Below are positions 27,484 through 34,363 of a DNA stretch of 62,611 nt, piece by piece. Position numbers and translations under genes: made by a program. The notes under the pieces are model-generated. The model saw only the letters and a list, made by a program, of their open reading frames with translations, searched no databases and had not been told where the DNA came from. Numbering within the stretch: the first letter of the stretch is position 1; each line of letters starts with the position of its first letter. Origin of the DNA: Bacteroidales bacterium (GTDB lineage Bacteria; Bacteroidota; Bacteroidia; Bacteroidales; P3); the NCBI GenBank assembly GCA_017448905.1, contig JAFSKP010000027.1, positions 1 to 62,611 of the forward strand, given 5' to 3'.

Positions 27484-29048
27484 TTGTCTATTGCTTTTTT
27501 GTCGTTAAAACCGAAATCACGTTCATTTTTCCCGGAGGCTTTAATCATGTGGAGCGGCTCGTCGTCACGCCATACCACCCAGATGTCGTGGTCGCTGACC
27601 TTCAATATGAAGCCTCCTATTACATGCCACCTTACGTCGTGGGCAGTCTCCATGTCGATGTAGAAGTGGCGGCTGTCGTTGCTGTCTGCCACAATTTTTG
27701 GCCGTGGACCGGCGATTTCGTCATAGAAGAAGAGGCTCATGCGGTCGCGTATCGACTTCCAGTTCTTCTGGTTCCAGCTGCCGTCGGCGTTGTGGTGCAG
27801 CGAATGGCCTTCGCCGCTGTAGGTGTAGAGCTTGCTGTGGTAGCCTAACTCGTTGGCACGCAGGTCTATCTGCTTGGAGCCGTACATACGTTCGAACATA
27901 CGCCGTCCCAGCTGGGCGCTGATGTCGCTGAAAGGGTATCCGTTGTCGTAAGGCACCACCTGGTCGGCATCGCCATGAAACGATACGATGGCCGTTTTGC
28001 TGTTTCCCAGTATCTTGAGATTGTTGACGGCTCCCCATAGGTTGGCGACACCGCGTATGCGGAACGTCGCTTTGCTGCTGTTGCCGCTGGCGGCGATGCT
28101 GCCGAGGTCGCGGCTGCGGTTGCCGCTGGCCGAACGTGGACGGTCGTTGTCGCGCATGAAGGCGAGGTTCAGGGCGGTGATGGCTCCCGCACTGGCTCCG
28201 CCCACGAAGAGCTGCGCCGTGTCGATGCCGTAATCCGCGGCATGCTCTACGAGGTATCGCATGGCGGCATGGGCATCCTGCAGTGCCATGTATCCGGCAC
28301 GTTCAATCTCTTTTTTCGACGGCAGGAAGCCCATGCGGTAGTTGGCGCTGACGGCGACATAGCCGGTCTGCGCAAAGTAGCGGCAAAGGGCGCGGATGCA
28401 GCTGTCCTGCTTGTCACCGACATAGAATCCGCCGCCATGCAGGAGCAGCAGCAGGGGATGCCGTTTCGGTATGCTGTCGTCGGTGACGGGACTGTATACA
28501 TCCATCGTCAGACTTTGCGTCGTGCGTATCACGCTGCTAGTCAGCTTGTCGGTGACTATCTTGAGGTAGCTGTCGTCTCCTGCCACCTCGTTGCTGCACC
28601 AGTAGCCCAGAGCCTGACCGTATTCGATGTCTTTCTGCACACGTACCTTGTATTTCGGGAGGCGGTACAGGGCATCGTCTTCGGGCTCATATTCAGGTTC
28701 CTGGTATATGTAGACGGAAGCCTCTTTTCGACGGTCACGCCAGTGGCGGTCGTAGTCGAAAGGGAGGCTGTGGACGCTGTCGCTGCTGGCATTGACTTGA
28801 TAATAATGGCCATGCAAGGTCTCTTCGTCCATGCTGTCTATCATCACGAAGCAGGTGTCTACGCCTATCAGCACCTTGTACATCACGTCGGGTTCAGGGC
28901 TGTAGTCGCCTTCCAGAACGTATGGCAGCTCCGGGATGTCGGTAGGGGTCTGCTTGGCAGGACCTTTAGTGTTGGTGGCACGGTCACGGCATCCTGCCAC
29001 AAGCAGCAGGGTTGCAAAGCATGTGATGATTATTTTACTTTTTTTCAT
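27480..29048 (-). CDS. Alpha/beta-hydrolase (HSL-type esterase/lipase) lipoprotein
   Basis: The 522-residue protein has a lipoprotein signal ending LLLVAGC (Cys20) and a linker. A domain of about 150 residues precedes the catalytic domain. The oxyanion motif HGGGF lies near residue 204, the nucleophile elbow GGASAGA near 284, and the likely catalytic Asp/His in FHGDADQVVPYDNGYPF and YSGEGHSLHHN. It is probably anchored in the outer membrane or periplasm and cleaves esters, for example acetyl groups on glycans or feruloyl esters; the substrate is not readable. It is followed by the coupled 78-aa gene; on its other side is the large heptamer array and the PNGase gene. Confidence 0.88.
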   Translation of the reverse strand: MKKSKIIITCFATLLLVAGCRDRATNTKGPAKQTPTDIPELPYVLEGDYSPEPDVMYKVLIGVDTCFVMIDSMDEETLHGHYYQVNASSDSVHSLPFDYDRHWRDRRKEASVYIYQEPEYEPEDDALYRLPKYKVRVQKDIEYGQALGYWCSNEVAGDDSYLKIVTDKLTSSVIRTTQSLTMDVYSPVTDDSIPKRHPLLLLLHGGGFYVGDKQDSCIRALCRYFAQTGYVAVSANYRMGFLPSKKEIERAGYMALQDAHAAMRYLVEHAADYGIDTAQLFVGGASAGAITALNLAFMRDNDRPRSASGNRSRDLGSIAASGNSSKATFRIRGVANLWGAVNNLKILGNSKTAIVSFHGDADQVVPYDNGYPFSDISAQLGRRMFERMYGSKQIDLRANELGYHSKLYTYSGEGHSLHHNADGSWNQKNWKSIRDRMSLFFYDEIAGPRPKIVADSNDSRHFYIDMETAHDVRWHVIGGFILKVSDHDIWVVWRDDEPLHMIKASGKNERDFGFNDKKAIDK

Positions 29049-29060
29049 TTTCGGACTTTC

Positions 29061-29247
29061 TATTCACAATTCACAATTCACGATTCACGATTCACGATTC
29101 ACGATTCACAATTCACAATTCACGATTCACAATTCACGATTCACAATTCACAATTCACAATTCACGATTCACAATTCACAATTCACAATTCACAATTCAC
29201 AATTCACGATTCACGATTCACGATTCACAATTCACAATTCACAATTA
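29061..29247 (-). repeat. Large heptamer array (AATTCAC/GATTCAC)
   Basis: About 26 head-to-tail heptamers alternate between ACAATTC and ACGATTC. The array occupies the entire gap between the PNGase gene and the esterase lipoprotein. The final PNGase codons (GTG AAT TGT GAA TTG TGA) are repeat sequence, so the array supplies the residues VNCEL and the stop. Confidence 0.97.
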
Positions 29248-30988
29248 ATACTGCACTGACATTCCAGTGGCTGAAACCTTCTTCCATGGCTTTGCCTTGC
29301 GGGATGGCGATAGTGAGGGTGTGGTTGCCGCGTTCCAGTCCGCCGAGGTCGAAGTAGACGGGCTGTGTGGCTGTCCCGGGACACCATCCGCTGCGGCTCA
29401 GGTCGCTGCTCGAGAGTCCGTTCCAGAAATTCCCCGACACGGGGTTCCATTCTCTGTATCGGCCGCAGTCGCAACGCCAGGGGGTATGGCTGAAGCGTTT
29501 CACGCCGTCGATAAAGATCTCGTTCTCTTTGGGGTTGAACTCGTCGCCACCGTCCCAGCCGCCGTGGCCGGTGCTGATGTAGCGTAGCGTGGTGTGCTGG
29601 CTTGTGTCCGCAACCCAGAAGGTGACGGTAATGCTGTCGGTGCCGAATATTTTACCGTAGTTTTGCCCTGCCATCTCCAGCACGTTGCAGGTGTTAATCA
29701 GAGAGAAGATGCGCTTGTCGTTCTTATCTTCAGTCCACTCATAATCATTGGGGTATGACTTGATGTCGAGGCTCACCTTGTGTCCGCCGCCGTCATAGTT
29801 GCCTATGAAGCAGCCTATCCACACCTCTCCTTCCAGCAGGGGTTGCAGCTCGGTAACCTCTTGTTTGTAAAAGGTTTCGTCCTCCCATTCGAGTCCGTCG
29901 AGCTTCACTCTGTCGTTGAATTTGCCCACACCGAAGGGGGTGAAGAAACGCATCAGCTCCACTGGAGGGTAGTAACTGGGTCGATTGCTGCTTGTAGGTT
30001 GAAGATAAGGTGAATATTTTTTCATTGGGCTCAAACCTGGAACGATGCCCTGGTAGCGTTCTCCGTCTTTTCCGGTGATGATGGGCAGGGAGTCGGGGCA
30101 TCCTATGATGGCGTCAAGGAATGTCGGGATGTCTTCCCTTTCGGCATTGGGGATGACGAAGAGGGAGCCGGTGCGGTCGTAGGCGTCGCCGTTCGAGCGT
30201 TGGCGTAGCTCGACGAAGGTCTGGTAGTGCTTGGGCAGCTTGGGGAGCATCATTCGTTTCAGTATCACTGTGCCGCCGGCATAGTGCAGCGTTGTATCGA
30301 AGGGTATGTCGGTCAGCGTGGGTTTCTCCTTGCCCCAGCATATCTGCTCGTCGTCGAAGACATGGGTCGTCAGCACCATGCGTTCGCGCTTGATGTTGCC
30401 GATTTCGCGTGCTGTCTTGCGTGTGCCTTTATGGTTGGCGATGAACTCTTTGCGTGTGGTTGTGGCTTTGGATGTGCTGCTGTGCTTGATTTGCGTCAGC
30501 CCGTTGCGGACCATCTCCTGCAGCACGCCGTCGAAGTGACCGTAATAGGGTAGGGGGTTGACGTTGGCACCGCTCTTCTCTCTGCGGAAGAGCAGCTCTA
30601 TCCTGTTGGAATTGATGGAGGTGACGTAACGTGTTGTCCGGGAGTCTACTTGCTGGGTATCCCACTTGATGTCGCTGCGGGTCAGGGGGGCGGTGGAGAA
30701 GTAGCACAGCGTGTCGTCGAAGAGATATTCATAGTATATGCTGTCGGCATCATAGTCCACGTAGGTTGTCTCCACACAATAGCCGGGGATTGGTTGCCCG
30801 ACACGGCCGTTCGAATATATAGTCAGCTGGTTGTTGTGGCGGTCAACAGTGACAACACTTTTTGTGTCGTCGTCGCTGTCATAGTCCCTTGTATGGTAGA
30901 TGTAGCTCTCTATTTTCACTTGGGCATTTAGTCCAAGCGAGGTGAAGAAAAACAATACAATACTGGTTATGACATTTTTATAATTCAT
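29225..30988 (-). CDS. Secreted PNGase F-type peptide-N4-(N-acetyl-glucosaminyl)asparagine amidase
   Basis: The 587-residue protein has a signal peptide (cleavage after LGLNA, about residue 22). An N-terminal region of about 220 residues of unclear fold, perhaps comparable with the bowl-like domain of PNGase F-II, precedes the two PNGase F jelly-roll domains. The first is recognised by FFTPFGVGKFNDR, LDGLEWEDETFYKQEVTELQPLL and EVWIGCFIGNYDGGGHKVS; the second by STGHGGWDGGDEFNPKENEIFIDG, WRCDCGRYREWNPVSGNF, NGLSSSDLSRSGWCPGT and HWNVSAVLI. These strings match the hallmark C-terminal domain of PNGase F, which removes complete N-glycans from glycoproteins by cleaving the Asn side-chain amide. 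No T9SS tail is visible. The natural C-terminus ends within the heptamer array. A -7 box precedes it. Confidence 0.9.
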   Translation of the reverse strand: MNYKNVITSIVLFFFTSLGLNAQVKIESYIYHTRDYDSDDDTKSVVTVDRHNNQLTIYSNGRVGQPIPGYCVETTYVDYDADSIYYEYLFDDTLCYFSTAPLTRSDIKWDTQQVDSRTTRYVTSINSNRIELLFRREKSGANVNPLPYYGHFDGVLQEMVRNGLTQIKHSSTSKATTTRKEFIANHKGTRKTAREIGNIKRERMVLTTHVFDDEQICWGKEKPTLTDIPFDTTLHYAGGTVILKRMMLPKLPKHYQTFVELRQRSNGDAYDRTGSLFVIPNAEREDIPTFLDAIIGCPDSLPIITGKDGERYQGIVPGLSPMKKYSPYLQPTSSNRPSYYPPVELMRFFTPFGVGKFNDRVKLDGLEWEDETFYKQEVTELQPLLEGEVWIGCFIGNYDGGGHKVSLDIKSYPNDYEWTEDKNDKRIFSLINTCNVLEMAGQNYGKIFGTDSITVTFWVADTSQHTTLRYISTGHGGWDGGDEFNPKENEIFIDGVKRFSHTPWRCDCGRYREWNPVSGNFWNGLSSSDLSRSGWCPGTATQPVYFDLGGLERGNHTLTIAIPQGKAMEEGFSHWNVSAVLIVNCEL

Positions 30989-31009
30989 CCTCTGCTAATA
31001 TAAAGAATA

Positions 31010-31017
31010 CAAAAATA
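31010..31017 (-). promoter_or_regulatory. Likely -7 box of the PNGase gene
   Basis: TATTTTTG on the minus strand, 22 bases before the ATG; GAGG directly before the ATG can serve as ribosome binding site. Confidence 0.55.
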
Positions 31018-31023
31018 CACAAC

Positions 31024-31067
31024 AAAAGCGGAATGGCAAAATTTATTTTTCCCGCCATTCCGCTTTT
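31024..31067 (-). terminator. Hairpin terminator after the DUF5606 gene
   Basis: The 14-bp perfect stem AAAAGCGGAATGGC / GCCATTCCGCTTTT with an AT-rich loop lies 21 bases after the DUF5606 stop, with U residues at the end of the stem on the minus strand. It separates that gene from the PNGase promoter. Confidence 0.85.
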
Positions 31068-31088
31068 AAGGTTCAGTGTAGTATTGTC

Positions 31089-31520
31089 CTATTCGGCTTT
31101 TGGCTCCTCTTCAGTGGCTTCTTCTGGATTCTCCAGGTCTACTTTGCCGTTGTTGTTCAGAAGGTTGTACCAGAGCAGTACTTTTTTCACGTCGCTGGCG
31201 TGGACATGCTCGGTGTCGTAGTTGGGCAACACCTCCTTGAAGTAGGCGAAGAGGTCGGCATTGGCGGCCTTCCGAATGTCGAAAGTGATGTTCTTGCCAT
31301 CCTCTTTGCGGAAAATCTCTTGCATTACCTCTCCGAGAGGCTTCTCTTTTTCGGTGGTGAAGATGCTTATTTCACTCAACGAGCTGATTCTGTCAGTTTT
31401 GAATACGGGAATGCGTTTCTTGTCGGCCAGCGATTCCACGATGGCTCCGTTTTTTGTCTGCGATACGAGTTCGTAGATGTCCGGCTTGCCGGAGACTACA
31501 AGGATTTTGCTTAGGTCCAT
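31089..31520 (-). CDS. DUF5606 family protein
   Basis: The 143-residue protein starts MDLSKILVVSGKPDIYELVS and matches the Bacteroidota DUF5606 pattern: a small beta barrel-like first half (NGAIVESLADKKRIPVFKTDRISSL) and a helical second half with KEVLPNYDTEHVHASDVKKVLLWYNLL, ending in an acidic tail (EEATEEEPKAE). The family is soluble, conserved across Bacteroidota and has no assigned function. It is flanked downstream by a strong terminator and upstream by a short repeat-rich gap. Confidence 0.9.
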   Translation of the reverse strand: MDLSKILVVSGKPDIYELVSQTKNGAIVESLADKKRIPVFKTDRISSLSEISIFTTEKEKPLGEVMQEIFRKEDGKNITFDIRKAANADLFAYFKEVLPNYDTEHVHASDVKKVLLWYNLLNNNGKVDLENPEEATEEEPKAE

Positions 31521-31576
31521 TAATTATTGTGTTATTGTGTTTGTGTTATTTCGTAATTATGGTAATTTGGTTTCGC

Positions 31577-31642
31577 TATGACGTTATGACGTTATTCTGC
31601 CGTTCCGAAAATTCCGAATAATCCGAATAATCCGAAAAATCG
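31577..31642. repeat. Mixed octamer and nonamer repeats upstream of DUF5606
   Basis: TATGACGT occurs twice followed by TAT (31577-31594), and CGAATAATC-type nonamers occur four times (about 31606-31642). The unit differs from the CTANNNTGY family but the nine-base period is the same. The rest of the 31521-31691 gap is AT-rich with loose TTATTGTG repeats and no gene. Confidence 0.75.
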
Positions 31643-31691
31643 GTACTAGAAAACGCTCGGCTCTGTTGGTTAGTATTTTTTTGTTAAAATT

Positions 31692-32540
31692 TTAAGAATT
31701 TTTAATTCTATGGTATTCGGCGAGTCCCTCTATGGGGTCGGCGACGACGGTGCCGACGTGGAGACTGTCGTCTGTGAAGAAATCCCTGATTCTATGTTCT
31801 ATGGCTTTGGCAAAACCGCCGACCAGGTTAATCTCGCCCTTTCTGTAACGGCTGCGGTTGCGAAGTGTCTCCAACGGCCCGTGATACCAGTCATACAGCG
31901 CTTCAGAGATGACTCTCCCACAGTATTCTTCTCTCTCGTTTTCCACTGCGAAAGGTGCGAGCGAGGCAAGGAAACGGTTGGGGTTGGGTTGATGATATAC
32001 GGCATCAACCAGTTTGGAATCAGACATCTGGAATGTGTCGTGGAACAGGCGCCTCGCCTCTCTCGGCATCCTCTGGGTGAGGTAGTCGTTGAGCAGGATG
32101 CGCCCCACATGGTTGGCGGAGCCGTTGTCGCCCATCACGTATCCGGTGCTTGTAGGCTGGCATTTGATTCTGTCGCCGTCATAGTAGCAGGCGTTGCTGC
32201 CGGTGCCGAGGATGGCTACGATGCTGGCTCTCCCTCCGCTGACGGCACGGCATGCACCGAGCATGTCGGTGCCGACATGAATCATGCCTGTGCGGAATCC
32301 CGCCGAAAGCATCTTCTCCATCCTCTGTCTCTGCTTGGCGTTGCCGCAGCCGGCACTGTAAAAATATAGTGAAAAGTGAAAAGTGAAAAGCGAAAAGTGT
32401 TCGAGAATCTTGTGGCAGGCGGTGAGGATCTGCTCGTCAGTTGTAAAATGGGGATTTAGACCGTCGGTAACAACCTTGTTACCTGTATCTATATCAACCC
32501 ATGTGGTCTTTGTGCTCCCACTGTCTGCAACGATGGTCAT
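31692..32540 (-). CDS. BadF/BadG/BcrA/BcrD-type ATPase, N-acetylglucosamine kinase-like
   Basis: The 282-residue protein has the ASKHA phosphate loops: [11 protein letters not shown] at residues 4-14, [29 protein letters not shown] in the middle, and [15 protein letters not shown] near the end. Bacteroidota members are annotated as N-acetylglucosamine kinases that phosphorylate amino sugars released from cell wall or glycans. Residues 47-58 ([12 protein letters not shown]) are encoded by five heptamers (GTGAAAA on the plus strand), an insertion between helix and strand that ordinary family members lack, while the frame stays open. The gene overlaps the pyrD stop by four bases (ATGA). Confidence 0.85.
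   Translation of the reverse strand: MTIVADSGSTKTTWVDIDTGNKVVTDGLNPHFTTDEQILTACHKILEHFSLFTFHFSLYFYSAGCGNAKQRQRMEKMLSAGFRTGMIHVGTDMLGACRAVSGGRASIVAILGTGSNACYYDGDRIKCQPTSTGYVMGDNGSANHVGRILLNDYLTQRMPREARRLFHDTFQMSDSKLVDAVYHQPNPNRFLASLAPFAVENEREEYCGRVISEALYDWYHGPLETLRNRSRYRKGEINLVGGFAKAIEHRIRDFFTDDSLHVGTVVADPIEGLAEYHRIKNS
32366..32400. repeat. Heptamer array inside the GlcNAc kinase-like gene
   Basis: About five units (AGTGAAA/AGCGAAA) lie in the coding sequence. They encode alternating aromatic and small residues ([10 protein letters not shown]) and keep the frame. Confidence 0.85.
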
Positions 32541-33436
32541 ATAATGCCTATGATATCGTTTATGTCGCTTATTCCATGACGGTTACAGTAGTCTTCGAGT
32601 CCGTCGACAATCTTCATTGTTACTGTGGGGTCTATGAAGTTGGCCGTGCCTACCTGGATGGCTTTGGCTCCTGCCATCAGGAATTCGAGTGCGTCGGCGG
32701 CGCTGGCGATGCCGCCAAGGCCGATGACGGGAATCTGCACTGCATGTGCCACCTGCCATACCATCCTTACTGCCACGGGTTTGACTGCGGGCCCCGAGAG
32801 TCCCCCGGTGATGGTGCTGAGGTAGGGGCGTCGTTTCTCAACATCTATCGCCATGCCCAGCAGGGTGTTGATGAGCGACACGCTGTCGGCTCCTGCTCCC
32901 TCTACGGCTTTGGCTATCTCCACGACGTTGGTGACGTTGGGTGTGAGCTTTACTATCAGTGTTTTATGGTAAATCTTACGCACCTCGCTGACCACCTGCG
33001 CTGCCATCGTAGGGTCGGTGCCGAATCCCATGCCGCCTTTCTTGACGTTGGGACAGCTGATGTTGAGCTCGATGGCGGGCACTCTCTCCAACTCGCCGAC
33101 CATGGCTGCCGTCTTGCAGTATTCTTCTATCGAGGAGCCGCTGACGTTGACGATGATGTTGGTGTCCAAGTCCTTGATTCTATGATAGACATCCTTGCAG
33201 AAGGTCTCCACACCAACATTCTGCAGTCCCACGGCGTTGAGCATTCCTGAGGGGGTCTCTGCCATGCGTGGATAGGGGTTGCCTTGGCGGCGTTCGCCCG
33301 TGGTGCCCTTCACCACGATGCCGCCCAGACGGTTGAGGTCGATGAAGTCGGCAAACTCCTCGCCGTAGCCGAAAGTGCCGGAGGCTGTCATCACAGGGTT
33401 CTTGAGTGTGAGGTTATGTATCTTGGTTTGAAGCAT
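32537..33436 (-). CDS. pyrD: Dihydroorotate dehydrogenase B, catalytic subunit
   Basis: The 299-residue flavoenzyme oxidises dihydroorotate to orotate in pyrimidine synthesis. FMN-barrel motifs are visible: [16 protein letters not shown] near the start, [27 protein letters not shown] with the catalytic Cys, [10 protein letters not shown], and [19 protein letters not shown]. This is the class 1B form, which works with the PyrK electron-transfer subunit encoded just upstream in the same operon (33508-34278). It is followed by the kinase-like gene with a four-base overlap. The gap to pyrK is filled with a nonamer array. Confidence 0.96.
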   Translation of the reverse strand: MLQTKIHNLTLKNPVMTASGTFGYGEEFADFIDLNRLGGIVVKGTTGERRQGNPYPRMAETPSGMLNAVGLQNVGVETFCKDVYHRIKDLDTNIIVNVSGSSIEEYCKTAAMVGELERVPAIELNISCPNVKKGGMGFGTDPTMAAQVVSEVRKIYHKTLIVKLTPNVTNVVEIAKAVEGAGADSVSLINTLLGMAIDVEKRRPYLSTITGGLSGPAVKPVAVRMVWQVAHAVQIPVIGLGGIASAADALEFLMAGAKAIQVGTANFIDPTVTMKIVDGLEDYCNRHGISDINDIIGII

Positions 33437-33452
33437 TTTTTGAGATTTTTTT

Positions 33453-33511
33453 TCTAGACTTTCTAGATTGTCTAGAAAGTCTAGGACTTCTAGTCAGTCT
33501 AGAGCTTCTAG
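33453..33511 (-). repeat. Nonamer array between pyrK and pyrD
   Basis: On the minus strand the pyrK stop TAG begins the array: AAC-TAG-AAGCTCTAGACTG, then CTAGAAGTCCTAGAC and further nine-base units, ending CTAGAAAAAAAAT before the pyrD leader. Confidence 0.95.
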
Positions 33512-34278
33512 TTTATTATCCAGTTTGTCAGTTGTTTGGCGTTAAAGACGGGTCCTTCTTTGCAGACGCATTTGTGTCCCTGGTCGCTGTCGACGACGCA
33601 GCAGAGGCATGCACCCACGCCGCAGGCCATCATGTTCTCCAGCGACACCTCGCATTCGATGCCCTTCTCCATGGCGTAGCGGGCTACCGCTTTCATCATG
33701 GGCGTTGGTCCGCAGGTGTAGATGTGGTTGTAATCGGCTGAGAACAAGCTGTGTTGTGTCACCAGCCCTTTCTCGCCGAGACTTCCGTCTTCGGTGGCGA
33801 AGCCCACAGTGCCGTAAGGGGCGAATTCGTCGCGTACAGGTATCAGCTCTTCGGTGCGTCCGCCGAGCAGGATGGTAGCCCTGACACCCTTTGCTTTCAG
33901 GCATTTGGAGAGGTGCAGCAGGGGGGCTATACCTGCTCCTCCACCAACGAGTAGGACGTTGCTGCCCTCCTGGCTGAAGCCGTGTCCGAGGGGATAGACG
34001 AGGTTAAGCGTCTCTCCTTCTTGTAGTTGCGACAGTGTTCTGGTGCCTTTGCCTACAACTTGTATAAGCAGAGTCATGGTGTTGGCATCGCTGTCGACAT
34101 CGTGGATTGAGATCGGACGTCGCAGCATGACCTGCTTGTTGCCAGGCACTTCGACCTCCACAAACTGGCCGGCTTCAATCTCGGGCAGCACGTCGGGATG
34201 CTGGAGCACAAGGCTGAAGTAGTGGCTGTTGTAGACAGTCTTGCGTTTGATGGTGAAATTGGTGATGTATTTTTTCAT
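33508..34278 (-). CDS. pyrK: Dihydroorotate dehydrogenase B, electron-transfer subunit
   Basis: The 256-residue iron-sulfur flavoprotein passes electrons from PyrD to NAD. It has a ferredoxin-reductase FAD domain (MLRRPISIHDVDS), an NAD-binding domain (LLVGGGAGIAPLLHLSKCL, IYTCGPTPMM) and the C-terminal [2Fe-2S] cysteine cluster CGVGACLCC...CVCKEGPVF. All four ligand cysteines are present. It precedes pyrD in the operon and ends with the codon TAG that opens the nonamer array. Its own leader is the next array (34293-34363). Confidence 0.95.
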   Translation of the reverse strand: MKKYITNFTIKRKTVYNSHYFSLVLQHPDVLPEIEAGQFVEVEVPGNKQVMLRRPISIHDVDSDANTMTLLIQVVGKGTRTLSQLQEGETLNLVYPLGHGFSQEGSNVLLVGGGAGIAPLLHLSKCLKAKGVRATILLGGRTEELIPVRDEFAPYGTVGFATEDGSLGEKGLVTQHSLFSADYNHIYTCGPTPMMKAVARYAMEKGIECEVSLENMMACGVGACLCCVVDSDQGHKCVCKEGPVFNAKQLTNWIIN

Positions 34279-34292
34279 GGTTTGTTTTTTTT

Positions 34293-34363
34293 TCTAGATT
34301 GTCTAGATTGTCTAGGGCTTCTAGTCCAGTCTAGGGCTTCTAGTCCAGTCTAGGGCTTCTAGT
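34293..34363 (-). repeat. Nonamer array between the TonB receptor and pyrK genes
   Basis: Three copies of CTAGAAGCCCTAGACTGGA (18-base double units) are followed by CTAGACAAT units and an A-rich leader. It begins two bases after the TGA of the receptor gene. Confidence 0.95.
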
